Positions 1 through 9,070 are shown, counted from the first letter of the stretch. The stretch is DNA of 64,000 bases from JAAXIE01 sp965204245 (GCA_965204245.1 CBDBED010000007.1:1-64000), one strand, 5' to 3'. Numbers and translations: made by a program. Notes: generated from the letters alone by a model not told the origin.

Positions 1-519
1 GCGGCTAATCATGGGACGCTCGCGCCTGCTGTAGTGGGCGACGTCGACGGTGACGCAGAACGCGTCGTATTTGGCTTCCTTGACGCGGGCGACGATGTCC
101 TCTATCCACTGCCAGTCGCCGTGGACATAGAGTTGGAAGACCTTGGGGTTGTTGCCGGCGGCTGCGGTCTCCTCCAAGGTGGGCTCGGTGACTGAGCTGA
201 CGACGTGCATGGTACCGAACTCAGCAGCCGCCTTGGTGGCGTCTGCGCCTCCGCCGGGGGTGAAGACTTGGAGGGAGCCTATGGGGGCGAGCATCACGGG
301 TATTCGCAGTTGATGGCCGAGGAAGGTGGTGGCGGGATTGATCTCCGAGACGTCGACCAGGACGCGGGGACGGAAGGCCACGCGGTCGAAGGCGAGGCGG
401 TTGCGTCTCATGGTGGTCTCGGATTCGGAGCCGCCTACGAGGTAGTCCCAAGCACCTTGGACAAGGTTCTGACGGGCTTTCTGGACGATCTCCTCGTTGC
501 TCACAAAGTCGGTGGTCAC
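1..519 (-). CDS. FMN-dependent alpha-hydroxy-acid dehydrogenase, N-terminal part
   Basis: The gene runs off the window start; 173 N-terminal codons are present. I chose the GTG at 519 because GAGGAG lies just upstream at ordinary spacing and no ATG fits. The translation shows the hallmarks of the lactate/glycolate oxidase family: an N-terminal helix with YLVGGSESETT, the RNRLAFDR segment, the phrase RPRVLVDVSE, the FMN-binding P-V-M-L-A-P-I-G-S strand, and VFQLYVHGD followed by a CVTVDVA strand of the TIM barrel. Enzymes of this family oxidise 2-hydroxy acids to 2-oxo acids using FMN. The catalytic His and Arg of the C-terminal half lie outside the window, so substrate and integrity cannot be judged. 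Family assignment is firm; the exact enzyme is not. Confidence 0.85.
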   Translation of the reverse strand, partial: MTTDFVSNEEIVQKARQNLVQGAWDYLVGGSESETTMRRNRLAFDRVAFRPRVLVDVSEINPATTFLGHQLRIPVMLAPIGSLQVFTPGGGADATKAAAEFGTMHVVSSVTEPTLEETAAAGNNPKVFQLYVHGDWQWIEDIVARVKEAKYDAFCVTVDVAHYSRRERPMISR

Positions 520-633
520 GTCTGTTCTCCTCGGTTCGGTGAATGAGTGCAGGATGGTTTGTTTCAATTTACACCTAGGACGGGGTGGCGGCTAGTGGTG
601 GGTGTTGGCTAATGCTATGAGTTCAGGCAGCCG

Positions 634-663
634 TTTACTCCAGCGGTTGAAACGGGATATAAT
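634..663 (+). promoter_or_regulatory. Sigma70-like promoter of the NIPSNAP gene
   Basis: TTTACT at 634-639 is followed after 18 bp by a perfect TATAAT at 658-663. The gene start lies 40 bp downstream at 703, with GGGAGGG as ribosome binding site. The -10 sits in the phrase GATATAATCCCT, which recurs upstream of two other genes in this window (11489 and 56678). Confidence 0.6.
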
Positions 664-702
664 CCCTGAGCCGTAGATACAATCAAACGGGAGGGCATAT
701 CG

Positions 703-994
703 ATGATATCGCAGTTGCGCGTGTATACCGTGAACCGGGGCATGATGGATGACTGGGTGAAGCACTTTACGCAGAACCTGGTGCCTATCCCAGGAGAATG
801 TGGGCATCAAGATTGACGGGATGTGGGTGAACGAGGACAAGGACCAGTTCATCTGGATCCGCAGCTTTGCCGATGCTGAGGATGTGCAGAAGAAGGAAGC
901 AGCCTTCTATGCGTCCCCTGAGTGGCAGGCGGTGATGGATCACACCCGCGGTCATTTGGCCCGACTCGAAGTGAAGACGATGGAGTCGGTGTAG
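703..994 (+). pseudogene. NIPSNAP-family protein, one frameshift
   Basis: The ATG at 703 begins MISQLRVYTVNRGMMDDWVK, the typical start of NIPSNAP proteins, which are small ferredoxin-like-fold proteins of unclear function often found beside catabolic genes. The frame breaks at the CCC run at 789-791. From about 791 the next frame continues with VGIKIDGMWVNEDKDQFIW and EAAFYASPEWQ to the stop at 994, the normal family C-terminus. Removing one C restores a continuous protein of about 96 residues, the usual length of one NIPSNAP domain. Either the gene was recently inactivated or one base was over-called; the second is favoured because neighbouring genes show the same kind of lesion. Confidence 0.75.
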
Positions 995-1027
995 TCACAG
1001 GCTATTTCTCGAGAACCGGAAGGGAGA

Positions 1028-1061
1028 GGCCGGGCTGGAACTCCAGCCCGGCCTTTTCTTT
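1028..1061 (+). terminator. Rho-independent terminator after the NIPSNAP gene
   Basis: A perfect 11-bp GC-rich stem (1028-1038 with 1043-1053), a 4-nt loop and the tract TTTTCTTT on the plus strand lie 33 bp after the NIPSNAP stop. The minus-strand nirK gene ends just beyond at 1106. Confidence 0.85.
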
Positions 1062-1105
1062 CCCTTTGGGTTGGTACAGTGGCAGTGGCGTGGGCTCCGG
1101 AGTGT

Positions 1106-2235
1106 CTAATTGGGCCGCTTTACCTGCTCCATCAATTCGTCGCTCCATTCGCCCTCGGCCTGAAGGATGGCCTTGGTGTCGTATACAAAGGCTTCAATCA
1201 AATTGTGGGAGAGATAGACGTAAGTTCCGGGCTGGCGGATGGTGTGTATGGATGCGCCAGCGGAGCCAGCGGCGATGTCCCAGGTCTCGAGGTCAAGGGC
1301 TGGGGGATTATTAAAGGAGCCCCGTTCCCAGACGTAGTCGCCATGACCCCCGATGAGGTGGGGATAAGACTGGCGGTTGGCTTGGGAGTGGACTATGAGG
1401 ACGTTTTCGCCGACGTTGGCGGTGAGTTTGCCATCACCCTGCAATGCGCCGGTTACGCCGTTGAATACGACGTGGGTGGGTATGAGGGTTTTCATGGCTT
1501 CCAAGTCATCGCCGAGGGATGCAGACGGGTCGTCGTAGCGCTTGAATTCACCGTTCTCGTCGCGCGGGATGTAGTAGTCCTGCTCGCCGATGTAATAGGC
1601 CCTGTCATAAACCACCGGGTTGCCAGCTGGGGTCTTTCAACCCCTCGCGGGGGAGGACCATGATGGCCCCGTTCATGGCGTGGACAACATGCCAGGGAAC
1701 CATAGTGCCGCCGGGTGCGCAATGGTACACGAACACGCCGGGCTTAATTGCCCGGAAGCGCAGCACCGTGTCTTGGCCGGGGGCTACGTGGGTCAGTTCT
1801 CCGCCGCCCAAGGCCCCGATGGAGGAGTGGAAGTCGATGTTGTGGACCAACCTGCTGCTGGAGGGGTTCGACAGGGTAAGCTCGACGTAGTCGCCTTCGT
1901 GGACCACGACTAGGGGGCCGGGGACGGTGCCGTTGAAGGGTGAAGGCCCAGGTGAATACGCCGGGGGCTATCTCTATTTCCTTCTCCTCGATGTCCATGC
2001 GGACTTTGACGATGCGGGGCCTGCCGGAGTAGGTCTGACTATGGCGCGGCACGGCGGGGGGAGGCACAAGTTCTTGGGTGATGCTGACCAAACTGGATAT
2101 GTCTTCGGGCTCCCAGACCGTGGGACCGTCCCAGTATGCGGGAGCCTGCTCGCTGGCGCAGGAGACGGCGAAGACTCCAAGGGCTAGCGCGACCAGCATC
2201 CCGAGTAACAGGGACCGATTTCTACCGATTCCCAT
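1106..2235 (-). pseudogene. nirK: Copper nitrite reductase NirK, two frameshifts
   Basis: NirK reduces nitrite to nitric oxide outside the membrane, using type 1 and type 2 copper. The N-terminus MGIGRNRSLLLGMLVALALG is an export signal, probably of a lipoprotein (cleavage near AVSC-A). Three reading frames together give one full-length protein. Visible ligands are HNIDFH, YHC (His and Cys of type 1), WHVVHAMNG (His and Met), PHLIGGHGDYVW and the C-terminal HNLIEAF histidine. The frame breaks at GGG runs on the plus strand at 1938-1940 and 1617-1619; deleting one base at each restores the standard family sequence. All copper ligands survive, so recent loss or base-calling error is more likely than old decay. 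It is the only denitrification-type gene in the window. Confidence 0.88.
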
Positions 2236-2420
2236 GCGGAGGCCTCCGTGCGCGGTTGGGATATGAGGTGCCGTCTATGGGCCGGGGATCAGGGGGGTGA
2301 GTGAGAAAGAGTCGGAAGGCCAATAGAGAGCTAGGGCATCATATCAGCGGGACACGAGTTGCACCATAGCGGAGGAATTGTTCAATCCCGCCATTGGCAT
2401 TGACGACGGGCCGGAAGCAA

Positions 2421-3713
2421 TCAGAGGGAGTTGATGCCGAATTGCTCGCGGGCGTTGGCGCCCATCATGCGGGCGATCATTGATTCTTCCAAGCCTGCGC
2501 TGGTGAGGCTGGCGATGGCGTCCCATGCGGTGGTTGTGTCGTGGTGGGGGTAGCGGGAGCCCCAGACGACCTTGCGTTCGTAGGCGTGGGGGAGTTCGCG
2601 GATGAGGCGCTCTTCGGCGTCGAACCCCAGCAGGACATTGCCTTCTTCCCACATTTCTTCGGGGTCGGTGCGCACCGGGTAGTAGTTGGTGAGGGGGACG
2701 GTCTTGGTGGAGGCTTCCCATTTTTTCGAGGACTTCTTCCATCCAAGAGGCCTTGCCGTGGGAGACGACGACCTTCATGCGGGGGTAGCGTTGCATTACG
2801 GTGAAGCCGATGAGGGTGGAGGCGACGAACATGTGGTTGTCGAGCCAGTAGGAGAGGATTGGGGCCACGGGATGGCCCAAGGATGCGCCGGCGGTGCCGG
2901 AAGAGAAGGAGACGGAGCGTTCCTGATTGCCGCCACCGGCTGAGGGGCCGGCACCTGCGCCGCCGAGGAGGGCGGGGCGCTGGGCGCGGCTGCTCATTTT
3001 TTCGACGAAGGGGCCGTGGGAGGTCCATTCGGGGTTCCAGAGGCCGGGGGTGGGGTGAACGACGGCGGGCATGCCGAGTTCTTCAAGGGCTTCCCAGAGG
3101 GGGTCGAAGTAGGGGTGGGTGAAGTAGCGGTCTTCTGAGAAGGCGGGGCGGATGGAAGGCACCGCGGAAGCAGGGTCTGGCTGCGACGCGGCGGAGTTCC
3201 TGGAGGGTGAAGTCCATGTTCTGAAAGGGGAGGATGGCGGCGGCGAAGAGGCGGTTGGGGGCGGGGGCGCAGAAGTCGGCGATCCAGTCGTTGTAGGCGC
3301 GGGCGAGGACGTGGGCTATGTCGGGGTCTTCGACGAGGGGGAAGCCTTCGGCGAACCAAGTGGGGTAGAGGAAGGCTTGGTCGACGCCCATGAGGTCCAT
3401 GTGGGATGAGGCGGGCTTCGGGGCCGAGGACGCCGGGGGTGAGGGGGTGGCGTTCGTTGGGGTCGAGGTTTCCGATGGACTCCCAGGTCATGCCGGGCTG
3501 CCAGATGGCGTGGCGGGGGATGTTGGAATTGGTGGAGTCGCGGAAGACCCGGCCGTTAATCTTGAGGTAGGAGCCGAACTCGCCTTCCTCGCGCCAGAGG
3601 GCGTGCTTGGCCAGGGCACGGTAGTCGCGGTCGACGTAGCGGTCCCAGAGGTCGGGGGGCTCGACGATGTGGGTATCGGCGTCGAAGACGGGGAAGGACT
3701 TGGAGGCGGTCAT
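2421..3713 (-). pseudogene. Amidohydrolase-2 family protein, three frameshifts
   Basis: This is an ACMSD-like metal-dependent hydrolase or decarboxylase with a TIM-barrel fold. It starts at 3713 (MTASKSFPVFDADTHIVEPP) after CGGAG. The DxH metal motif is present, as are ARAYNDWIADFCAP, the WEALEELGMPAVVHPTPG strand and VVVSHGKASWMEEVL. Frame changes occur near 3403 (GGG), 3154 (GG) and 2717 (CCC); each is repaired by removing one G/C. Near the C-terminus the motif reads WGSRYPHHD where family members usually have GSDYPHHD, so the Asp metal ligand appears replaced by Arg, which no indel explains. The stop is at 2421. The gene may be a true pseudogene; alternatively the frameshifts are errors and the Arg marks a divergent subfamily. 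Confidence 0.8.
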
Positions 3714-3744
3714 TGGCGCTCCGTTATGTCGAGGGTGGGGTGGC

Positions 3745-3950
3745 AAAATGTCACAATGTCACACGGATTATAGCTAAAATATTTTTTTCGTATCTGAGAA
3801 TTGTGACATTTGTGACATTTTCCTAGCTGGCCAGATACGGAAATGGTGTGACATTTTTTCGTATCTGAGGATGTCACAGACGTCACGCATTTGTGACATT
3901 TGTGACATTTTCGTAGCTGGAGATTTGTCACACTGTGACATTTTGGAGCT
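3745..3950 (-). repeat. About 205-bp dispersed element, copy 1
   Basis: This AT-rich element fills the gap upstream of the 2421-3713 gene. It aligns end to end with the copy at 59791-59993, which also lies upstream of a minus-strand gene. Read towards the gene it carries several CAGMTACGAA cores and the tandem 9-mer ATGTCACAA in both orientations. At the gene-proximal end CAGATACG is followed by TATAAT (minus strand, 3772-3767), and then two TGTGACA units at the probable transcription start. Function is unknown; position and orientation suggest regulation. Confidence 0.7.
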
Positions 3951-4121
3951 GGCCTCCTGATTTCTGATTTTTCGGGCGAGTGCATCCGCAAGAACTGCTT
4001 CGGGGGTCTGCGCTGGACCCGGGAGGCGGGCTTGGGGAGGCGGGTTGCTGGGTGTTCTGGTGATTGTTCTAATGGTAACGGGGATGGGGGGTGGGTGTCA
4101 ATGGGTGGGTGTCATGGGGGA
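3951..4121. other. Non-coding spacer
   Basis: GC-rich spacer between the 205-bp element and the REP-like sequence. I see no gene, hairpin or promoter I would defend. Confidence 0.4.
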
Positions 4122-4160
4122 CGCACCCCCATCCCGACCTTCCCCCTGAGGGGGAAGGGG
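4122..4160. repeat. REP-like intergenic palindrome
   Basis: The phrase CACCCCCATCCCGACC is followed by the palindrome CTTCCCCCTGAGGGGGAAG. It resembles the widespread extragenic repeats with a C-rich lead and a short GGGAAGG-type hairpin known from many bacteria. Only one copy is seen here. Confidence 0.55.
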
Positions 4161-4184
4161 TAACGGGAGTGACGGGGGTGGGGG

Positions 4185-4222
4185 GGCAGCGCGAACTGGT
4201 GTGGGGGCCAGTTCGCGCTGCC
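4185..4222 (-). terminator. Strong hairpin after the fibronectin-III gene
   Basis: A perfect 15-bp inverted repeat (4185-4199 with 4208-4222, arm GGCAGCGCGAACTGG) with an 8-nt loop lies 12 bp past the stop of the minus-strand gene. No T tract follows, so it may protect the mRNA 3' end rather than act as a canonical terminator. Confidence 0.6.
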
Positions 4223-4234
4223 GTAGATGGGGGG

Positions 4235-7200
4235 TTAGGTGTGGGGGGTGGTGGCTTGGCGTGGGGGGGAGAGTTTGCCTTCGCCGTTGTCGTTGAGGGC
4301 GAGGATGCGGAAGTGGCGGGTGGTCCCAGGGCTGAGGTTGCCGATGGTCCATGTTGTGCGGTCGGCTGGGACCCGGATGACGTCGAGGATGTTATCCCAG
4401 TCGTACAGATTGTCTCCGTCTTTGTAAATGTAGAGCCAGTATTCGCTGATTTCGGAACCGTAGTCATTGGGCTTGGTCCAGGTCAGCTTGATCTGGCGGG
4501 CATCCACGGGGCTGGCCGTCAGGCTGGGGGCGGCGGGGACCCCGGCATACGTCCTGTTCCATCCATATACGTCGTACTCACTCCACTCGCTCCAGCGGTT
4601 GCCGCCGTTGGTGGCCCGCAGCAGGTAGGAGTAGTAGTAGCCTGGGCTGACGGAGTGGGTGTAGGACCGGGCCGACACGCCGAGGGAGATAGCACTGTAT
4701 CCGGGCGGGTCGGCCAGAGGGTTGTTCTCCGCGGGATCGACGGCGCACGGGTCGACGTCCGAGTCGGCGAGGACGCGGCACCACAGGAGCTTGTATGCGG
4801 TGACGGGCAAGCCGCCATCGTAGTATGGCGGGTCCCATCCGATGACGATGTGGTTCGAACCGTCAGGGGCCACCCAGTTCATGCGGGGGGCGTCGGGCGG
4901 GTCGGCTGGGACCGTCACCGATATCACGCTGGACCACGGCCCGGCATCGCTGTCGTTGGTCGCCCGGACACGGTAGGACAGCTTGGCGCTGGGCCAGGTA
5001 TCCGTGTCCGCGTAGGCGCATTTCCCAGCGTCACAGCTTGAGCTTGAGCTTAAGATGGGGGTCAGATCACGCCAGTCGCCGCCGTCTTCCGAGTGCTCCA
5101 CCTCGTAGCTGATTGTCTGGCCTTCGACGGCCAAAACGTTCCATGTCAAATTGACTTGGTCCGAGGCCTTGTCATACCGGGCGCTGAAACTGCTCACGGC
5201 CTTTGGGGCGTTGGCGGAAGCCGTGGTCGCGGACTGAATAAGGTACGACCACTCGCTCCATCGGTTGCCGCCGTTGGTGGCGCGGACGCGGTAGTGCCAG
5301 GTCTCGCCGGGTTTCAGCCCGGTATGACGATAGGAGAAGGTGGAACTGGAGAACTTGCGCGAACCGCGCCAGAGCTCGGCGTACTGGTTCTTGGACCATT
5401 GCAGTTCGTATTGGGTGACGGCCATCTCGTCTTCGAAAACCCACGGCTCATCCCAAGTGACCTCGATGGCGTTTGGGCCGTCGGCTTCCACGCTGGTCAC
5501 AGACGGCGGGGAGGGCGGGTCGAGTTGCGTCCTTGCCGAGACCGTACGCGACCATGCCCCGTTGCCCTCGCTGTTGCTGGCGCGGATACGGTAGTAACGC
5601 AGGGTGTTGGAGTTCAGGGTCTCGTCGGTGTGGGCGGTGGCGTCGGCTGCTGGGGTGTCCAGATCATTCCAGCTTTCGGCCGAGCCGTCGTCGGAATGCT
5701 CCACTTTGTAGCTGGTGATGGGCTGGCCGTTGTCGTTGGGCTTGTTCCAGGTCAGTTCGATCTGGTAATTGGAGAGGGTCCTAGCAGTGAGAGTGGGGGC
5801 GTTGGGAACGCCGGAGACCGTTTGCCCTTGGGCGGGGTCGGACCAGAGGCCAAGGCCGCTGCTGTTCCGCGCCGCCACCCGGTACCACCGGACGGCCCCG
5901 GTCTGGAGGCCGCGGTGCTTGAAGGTGCGGGTCGTGGCCGTGGTGCTGCCGGCGTTGTTCCAGCTTCCGGTCTTGTCCGTGGACCATTGCACGGTGTAGC
6001 CCGTGATGGCCGAGCCGCCCATGTCGTCCGGGGCGTCCCAGGAAATGTCGATGGCGTTGTTGCCGTCGGCTTGGGTGCGGAGGTTGAGGGGCGGGCTGGC
6101 GTAACCGGCCTGCACCTGCACCGTGCTGGGGGACCAAGGCCCTTTTTCGTCCGCCGCGTTCACGGCCCGCACGCGGTAGGCGCTGCCGCGGGTCTGCATC
6201 ACCGCGTACTGGTTGTGAGAGATGCTGCCCAGCCGGGTCCAGCGGCTGCCTTGGAGTTCCTCCACCTGATAGCTCTCGACGGGGAGGCCGTACAGAAGCC
6301 CGACCTCGTCCCACATCACGATGGTGGCCCCCGTCTGTGTCCTCGGGCTGCCGGGGGCAGCCGGGTCGCCGGCCCGGACGGGCCTGCCGCCGGTGCCCCG
6401 CTTCGCGGTGATGGTGGCGGTGTTGTTGCTGGCGATGTAGTCGTAGTATTTGGTGGTATGCCAACCGGCGCCGTACCCATCGCATTTATCCTGCGTGTCA
6501 AGGCTGCTGAGGGTGTTGCCGTTGTTGTCGACGCACTTGGGTGGGGTTGGTGTTGCGATCCAGTTGGCATCAACAGCCTCGCAGGCCGCTTGCGTGGTGT
6601 GGGCTAGGTTCCCTGGGTTGCTCTTGCCGCCGATGCAGACCTCGTAGTTCTTCGCGCTGGCGATGCTTACTCTGGCGGTGTCCCCGGCAGACGCGCCGAG
6701 GACCAGGGTTGGTTCGGAAGTCCCCGCGGAACGGTAGTAGCCCCTGACCCTCAGTTCGCCGATGTTCCACACGCCGGTGCTGGAGTCGTAGCGGCCATGG
6801 CTGATGTGGAGGGCCGCCGCGCCCGTGGGGAGCCCGGTCACACGCGCGGCGGGGGCCGTGTCAGGACCGTTGTTGACGGCGACTATCGACAGGGCGTTCC
6901 GGTCGGCAGGGGCGAGGGAACTTGCGCCTCCGTTCCGCACCTCCAACTCCGCTATGGGGCCTACGTGGAAGGTGTATGTTTCTGTGGCGCAAAATGCTTG
7001 GTTGACGGGGGGATCGGCGCTGTTGGGAAGGCAGTCTTCGGAGCCGTGCGAGGTCGAGCGTTTGGCTGCCGCGTGCCATGTAATCTTGTATGTTCCCAGC
7101 TTCTCGAACTCCAAAAATCGGTGGAATTCGGATGGTGTAACTGCGCTGCTGGACAGGGTCGTCGGGACTTCTTCATAATTTGGACTCTCGGCCTTCCGAA

Positions 7201-8731
7201 GCTCGTTACCAGAGAACGTGCTGCGCAAGAACACCTTCCCCGGCGGCGGGGTGTTTCCGGCCACATCCCTGGCCGAAATCCCATATTGAGGCCGTTTCCA
7301 ATCACTTTCGTGCCCTGCGAATGGGGCTCTAGAGTAATATAGTTGGACGCCTTTCCTTACCACATCTGTGTATGTTTCGCCTGTGGCGACTGCCGTCTGC
7401 CATGAAACCGTGTTGCCGTCATTGACGCTTTGCAGCACACTGGAGGAGTTCGTATGGCCGTTGTATATTCTGGCCCTTAGAGGATGGATCCGGATCAGCG
7501 CTGTACCTTCAGGCAACGGAAGACCGGACGAATCAACAGCTCGAACACGCATGTCATTCCCGGTGTCGCACGGAGCAGTTGTAATTCCAACGCAGGGGTA
7601 CACCGTGAAGGCGTCAACTCGGCCACTTACGAGCGGTTCCGGCGGCTGGTCTCCCAAACACAGCTCCACCACATTGTCCGATATGTCGTCGTTGTAGGGC
7701 CCGGCACCTGGCGGGGGATTCCCGGTGATTGTCACCGTCAGGCACTGTTCATTCACCACGGCGTCGCTGGCCACCCTGACCGGCACAGTCGCGGTGAGTG
7801 TGCCTATGGACTCGGTATATCGTCTCGTCCCGATGGTGAACACGCCATCGCTGTAGCTCACGGGAGCCGGCGTTTGACCAGCACCAGCAACCTTGGTTAA
7901 TTCGGTAGTTATCGAACGCGCGGGGGTGGCACTGGCATCTTCGTCGACGGCGAGGCCGTCAGTCAGTCCAATGCTAACCCGACTGTCGATGTTGGTATAT
8001 TCACCCGGATCTGCGACGAAGGTGAAGTTGACGATGTCACCCGGCGAAGGGTTCGGTTCGTCCACGGACAGGCTGAGGATCTTATAATCGGGCTTAACTC
8101 GGGCATGGTAAGACTGATCGTGGTGAGTTGCCTCGGCCCAGAGCCGATCGGTGTTGTTTCCCGAATGGAGGTCAAAGGATGACGTGGTCACCTCTCCGTA
8201 GAACTCAAGCGGGGAATATTTCTCATCCCAGAGCTCGACATTAGGAATCTGGGTTATGTCGTGACCCGTAACGCGTCCTTCTACCTCCAGCTCTTCATAT
8301 GCCAGCCCCGGGAGCGCCGTTATGGTCCAGCGGAGGGAGTATCCACCGCCCCGGGCGGCGGCGGCACTGACCGCCGGGAACGTGCCCACCATGGACACAC
8401 TCCCGATGGGAACATCGCTTGGCCGTGCGAACCAGACCGTGTTTGTGGGATAGACGATGTCCACGACGACTTCCACGTCGTAGGCGGCCCTTGACCCATG
8501 GTTCATCACGATTACTGTCAAATCGGGGCCTTGTACTTGGGTGGTTTCGCCAAACCTATTGCGAAATTCCAGAGCCATCGCCACATCCACGTAGTCGTTA
8601 TCAACCTGCTGGGCGTGGGCGGCAGGCTGGTTTAGGAATGCGGTGGCGAGGGCGGCGGCGGCGAGCAGGCAGAGGGCGAGGAGCTTGCAGGCGAGGTTGG
8701 CGGGCGTGCTGGGACGTTGTATCAATTGCAT
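4235..8731 (-). CDS. Large exported fibronectin type III repeat protein
   Basis: This 1498-residue protein starts at the ATG at 8731 after GAGGAA. Residues 1-41 form a Sec signal peptide (hydrophobic core LLALCLLAAAALATAFL, likely cleavage after AHA). Two or three DUF11/CARDB-like beta domains follow (about 45-165, 210-330, 600-720). About 715-790 is a cysteine-bearing insert with two C...C...W units (CIGGKSNPGN and CVDNNGNTLS). From about 800 to 1490 come seven fibronectin III domains, each with a P-x-A-P opening, a central W-D/N-x-P strand, a Y-x-V-E/Q strand and RVRA-type strands. No transmembrane anchor, sortase motif or enzyme domain is visible. It is probably a secreted or surface adhesion protein; the ligand is unknown. 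The gene is intact although its 3' flanking genes are frame-disrupted. Confidence 0.85.
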   Translation of the reverse strand: MQLIQRPSTPANLACKLLALCLLAAAALATAFLNQPAAHAQQVDNDYVDVAMALEFRNRFGETTQVQGPDLTVIVMNHGSRAAYDVEVVVDIVYPTNTVWFARPSDVPIGSVSMVGTFPAVSAAAARGGGYSLRWTITALPGLAYEELEVEGRVTGHDITQIPNVELWDEKYSPLEFYGEVTTSSFDLHSGNNTDRLWAEATHHDQSYHARVKPDYKILSLSVDEPNPSPGDIVNFTFVADPGEYTNIDSRVSIGLTDGLAVDEDASATPARSITTELTKVAGAGQTPAPVSYSDGVFTIGTRRYTESIGTLTATVPVRVASDAVVNEQCLTVTITGNPPPGAGPYNDDISDNVVELCLGDQPPEPLVSGRVDAFTVYPCVGITTAPCDTGNDMRVRAVDSSGLPLPEGTALIRIHPLRARIYNGHTNSSSVLQSVNDGNTVSWQTAVATGETYTDVVRKGVQLYYSRAPFAGHESDWKRPQYGISARDVAGNTPPPGKVFLRSTFSGNELRKAESPNYEEVPTTLSSSAVTPSEFHRFLEFEKLGTYKITWHAAAKRSTSHGSEDCLPNSADPPVNQAFCATETYTFHVGPIAELEVRNGGASSLAPADRNALSIVAVNNGPDTAPAARVTGLPTGAAALHISHGRYDSSTGVWNIGELRVRGYYRSAGTSEPTLVLGASAGDTARVSIASAKNYEVCIGGKSNPGNLAHTTQAACEAVDANWIATPTPPKCVDNNGNTLSSLDTQDKCDGYGAGWHTTKYYDYIASNNTATITAKRGTGGRPVRAGDPAAPGSPRTQTGATIVMWDEVGLLYGLPVESYQVEELQGSRWTRLGSISHNQYAVMQTRGSAYRVRAVNAADEKGPWSPSTVQVQAGYASPPLNLRTQADGNNAIDISWDAPDDMGGSAITGYTVQWSTDKTGSWNNAGSTTATTRTFKHRGLQTGAVRWYRVAARNSSGLGLWSDPAQGQTVSGVPNAPTLTARTLSNYQIELTWNKPNDNGQPITSYKVEHSDDGSAESWNDLDTPAADATAHTDETLNSNTLRYYRIRASNSEGNGAWSRTVSARTQLDPPSPPSVTSVEADGPNAIEVTWDEPWVFEDEMAVTQYELQWSKNQYAELWRGSRKFSSSTFSYRHTGLKPGETWHYRVRATNGGNRWSEWSYLIQSATTASANAPKAVSSFSARYDKASDQVNLTWNVLAVEGQTISYEVEHSEDGGDWRDLTPILSSSSSCDAGKCAYADTDTWPSAKLSYRVRATNDSDAGPWSSVISVTVPADPPDAPRMNWVAPDGSNHIVIGWDPPYYDGGLPVTAYKLLWCRVLADSDVDPCAVDPAENNPLADPPGYSAISLGVSARSYTHSVSPGYYYSYLLRATNGGNRWSEWSEYDVYGWNRTYAGVPAAPSLTASPVDARQIKLTWTKPNDYGSEISEYWLYIYKDGDNLYDWDNILDVIRVPADRTTWTIGNLSPGTTRHFRILALNDNGEGKLSPPRQATTPHT

Positions 8732-8944
8732 GCGTCAGTGTTCCTCGTGGGTGATTGGGCGGGTGGGGTGGTTTATCCTTGGGGGACGGAGGGGGTTGGG
8801 GATGGAGTGGGGGTTGGTGAGTGAGGGTATGGGGGTGTCATGGGGTTCATAATTGAGATGTTGTACCAAAAGTTTGGTTGGTGAGGTTATCACGAGTTGC
8901 AACGGTTGGCAAGATGGGGGGTTAGGGGTTGTGGTGGTGGTTGG
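8732..8944. other. Upstream region of the fibronectin-III gene
   Basis: GC-skewed intergenic DNA holding the ribosome binding site of the 1498-residue gene. A more AT-rich patch around 8850-8900 is a plausible promoter location, but I see no convincing -35/-10 pair. No gene is visible. Confidence 0.4.
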
Positions 8945-9070
8945 GGTTACGTGGGTTCCCGCCCCCGTCTGCACGGGGGCAGGCTCTTCGCGGGAATCAC
9001 AGGAGTGGGGGGTGCGGGAATGACGGGAGTGGTCTGGGTTACGTGGGTTCCCGCCTTCGCGGGAATGACG
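8945..9070. repeat. Two REP-type elements of the CGCGGGAATGAC class
   Basis: Two copies of a unit TTACGTGGGTTCCCGCC... ending CGCGGGAAT occur at about 8945-8995 and 9030-9070. Each folds into a GGGTTCCCGC/GCGGGAA-type hairpin. This extragenic palindrome class is common in bacteria. The right-hand copy overlaps the 3' end of the amidohydrolase gene, so the last residues of that protein (SFPRRREPT) are encoded by the repeat. Confidence 0.75.

Noticed and set aside
3745..3950. CRISPR array in the short-repeat regions
   Set aside because: Repeats are 9 bp and degenerate, spacing is irregular, and there are no unique spacers of constant length or cas genes.
3710..3991. Minus-strand open frame rich in CHK repeats over the 205-bp element
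   Set aside because: The Cys-His-Lys pattern is only the translation of tandem ATGTCACAA repeats. The matching frame at 59769-59975 has the same origin. No ribosome binding site.
4091..5041. Plus-strand open frames of up to 316 residues opposite the fibronectin-III gene
   Set aside because: They are antisense shadows of a GC-rich gene, with no ribosome binding site and improbable Val/Gly-rich composition.
5093..6607. 504-residue plus-strand frame
   Set aside because: Antisense to the same intact secreted-protein gene; long only because the third codon positions are G/C-rich.
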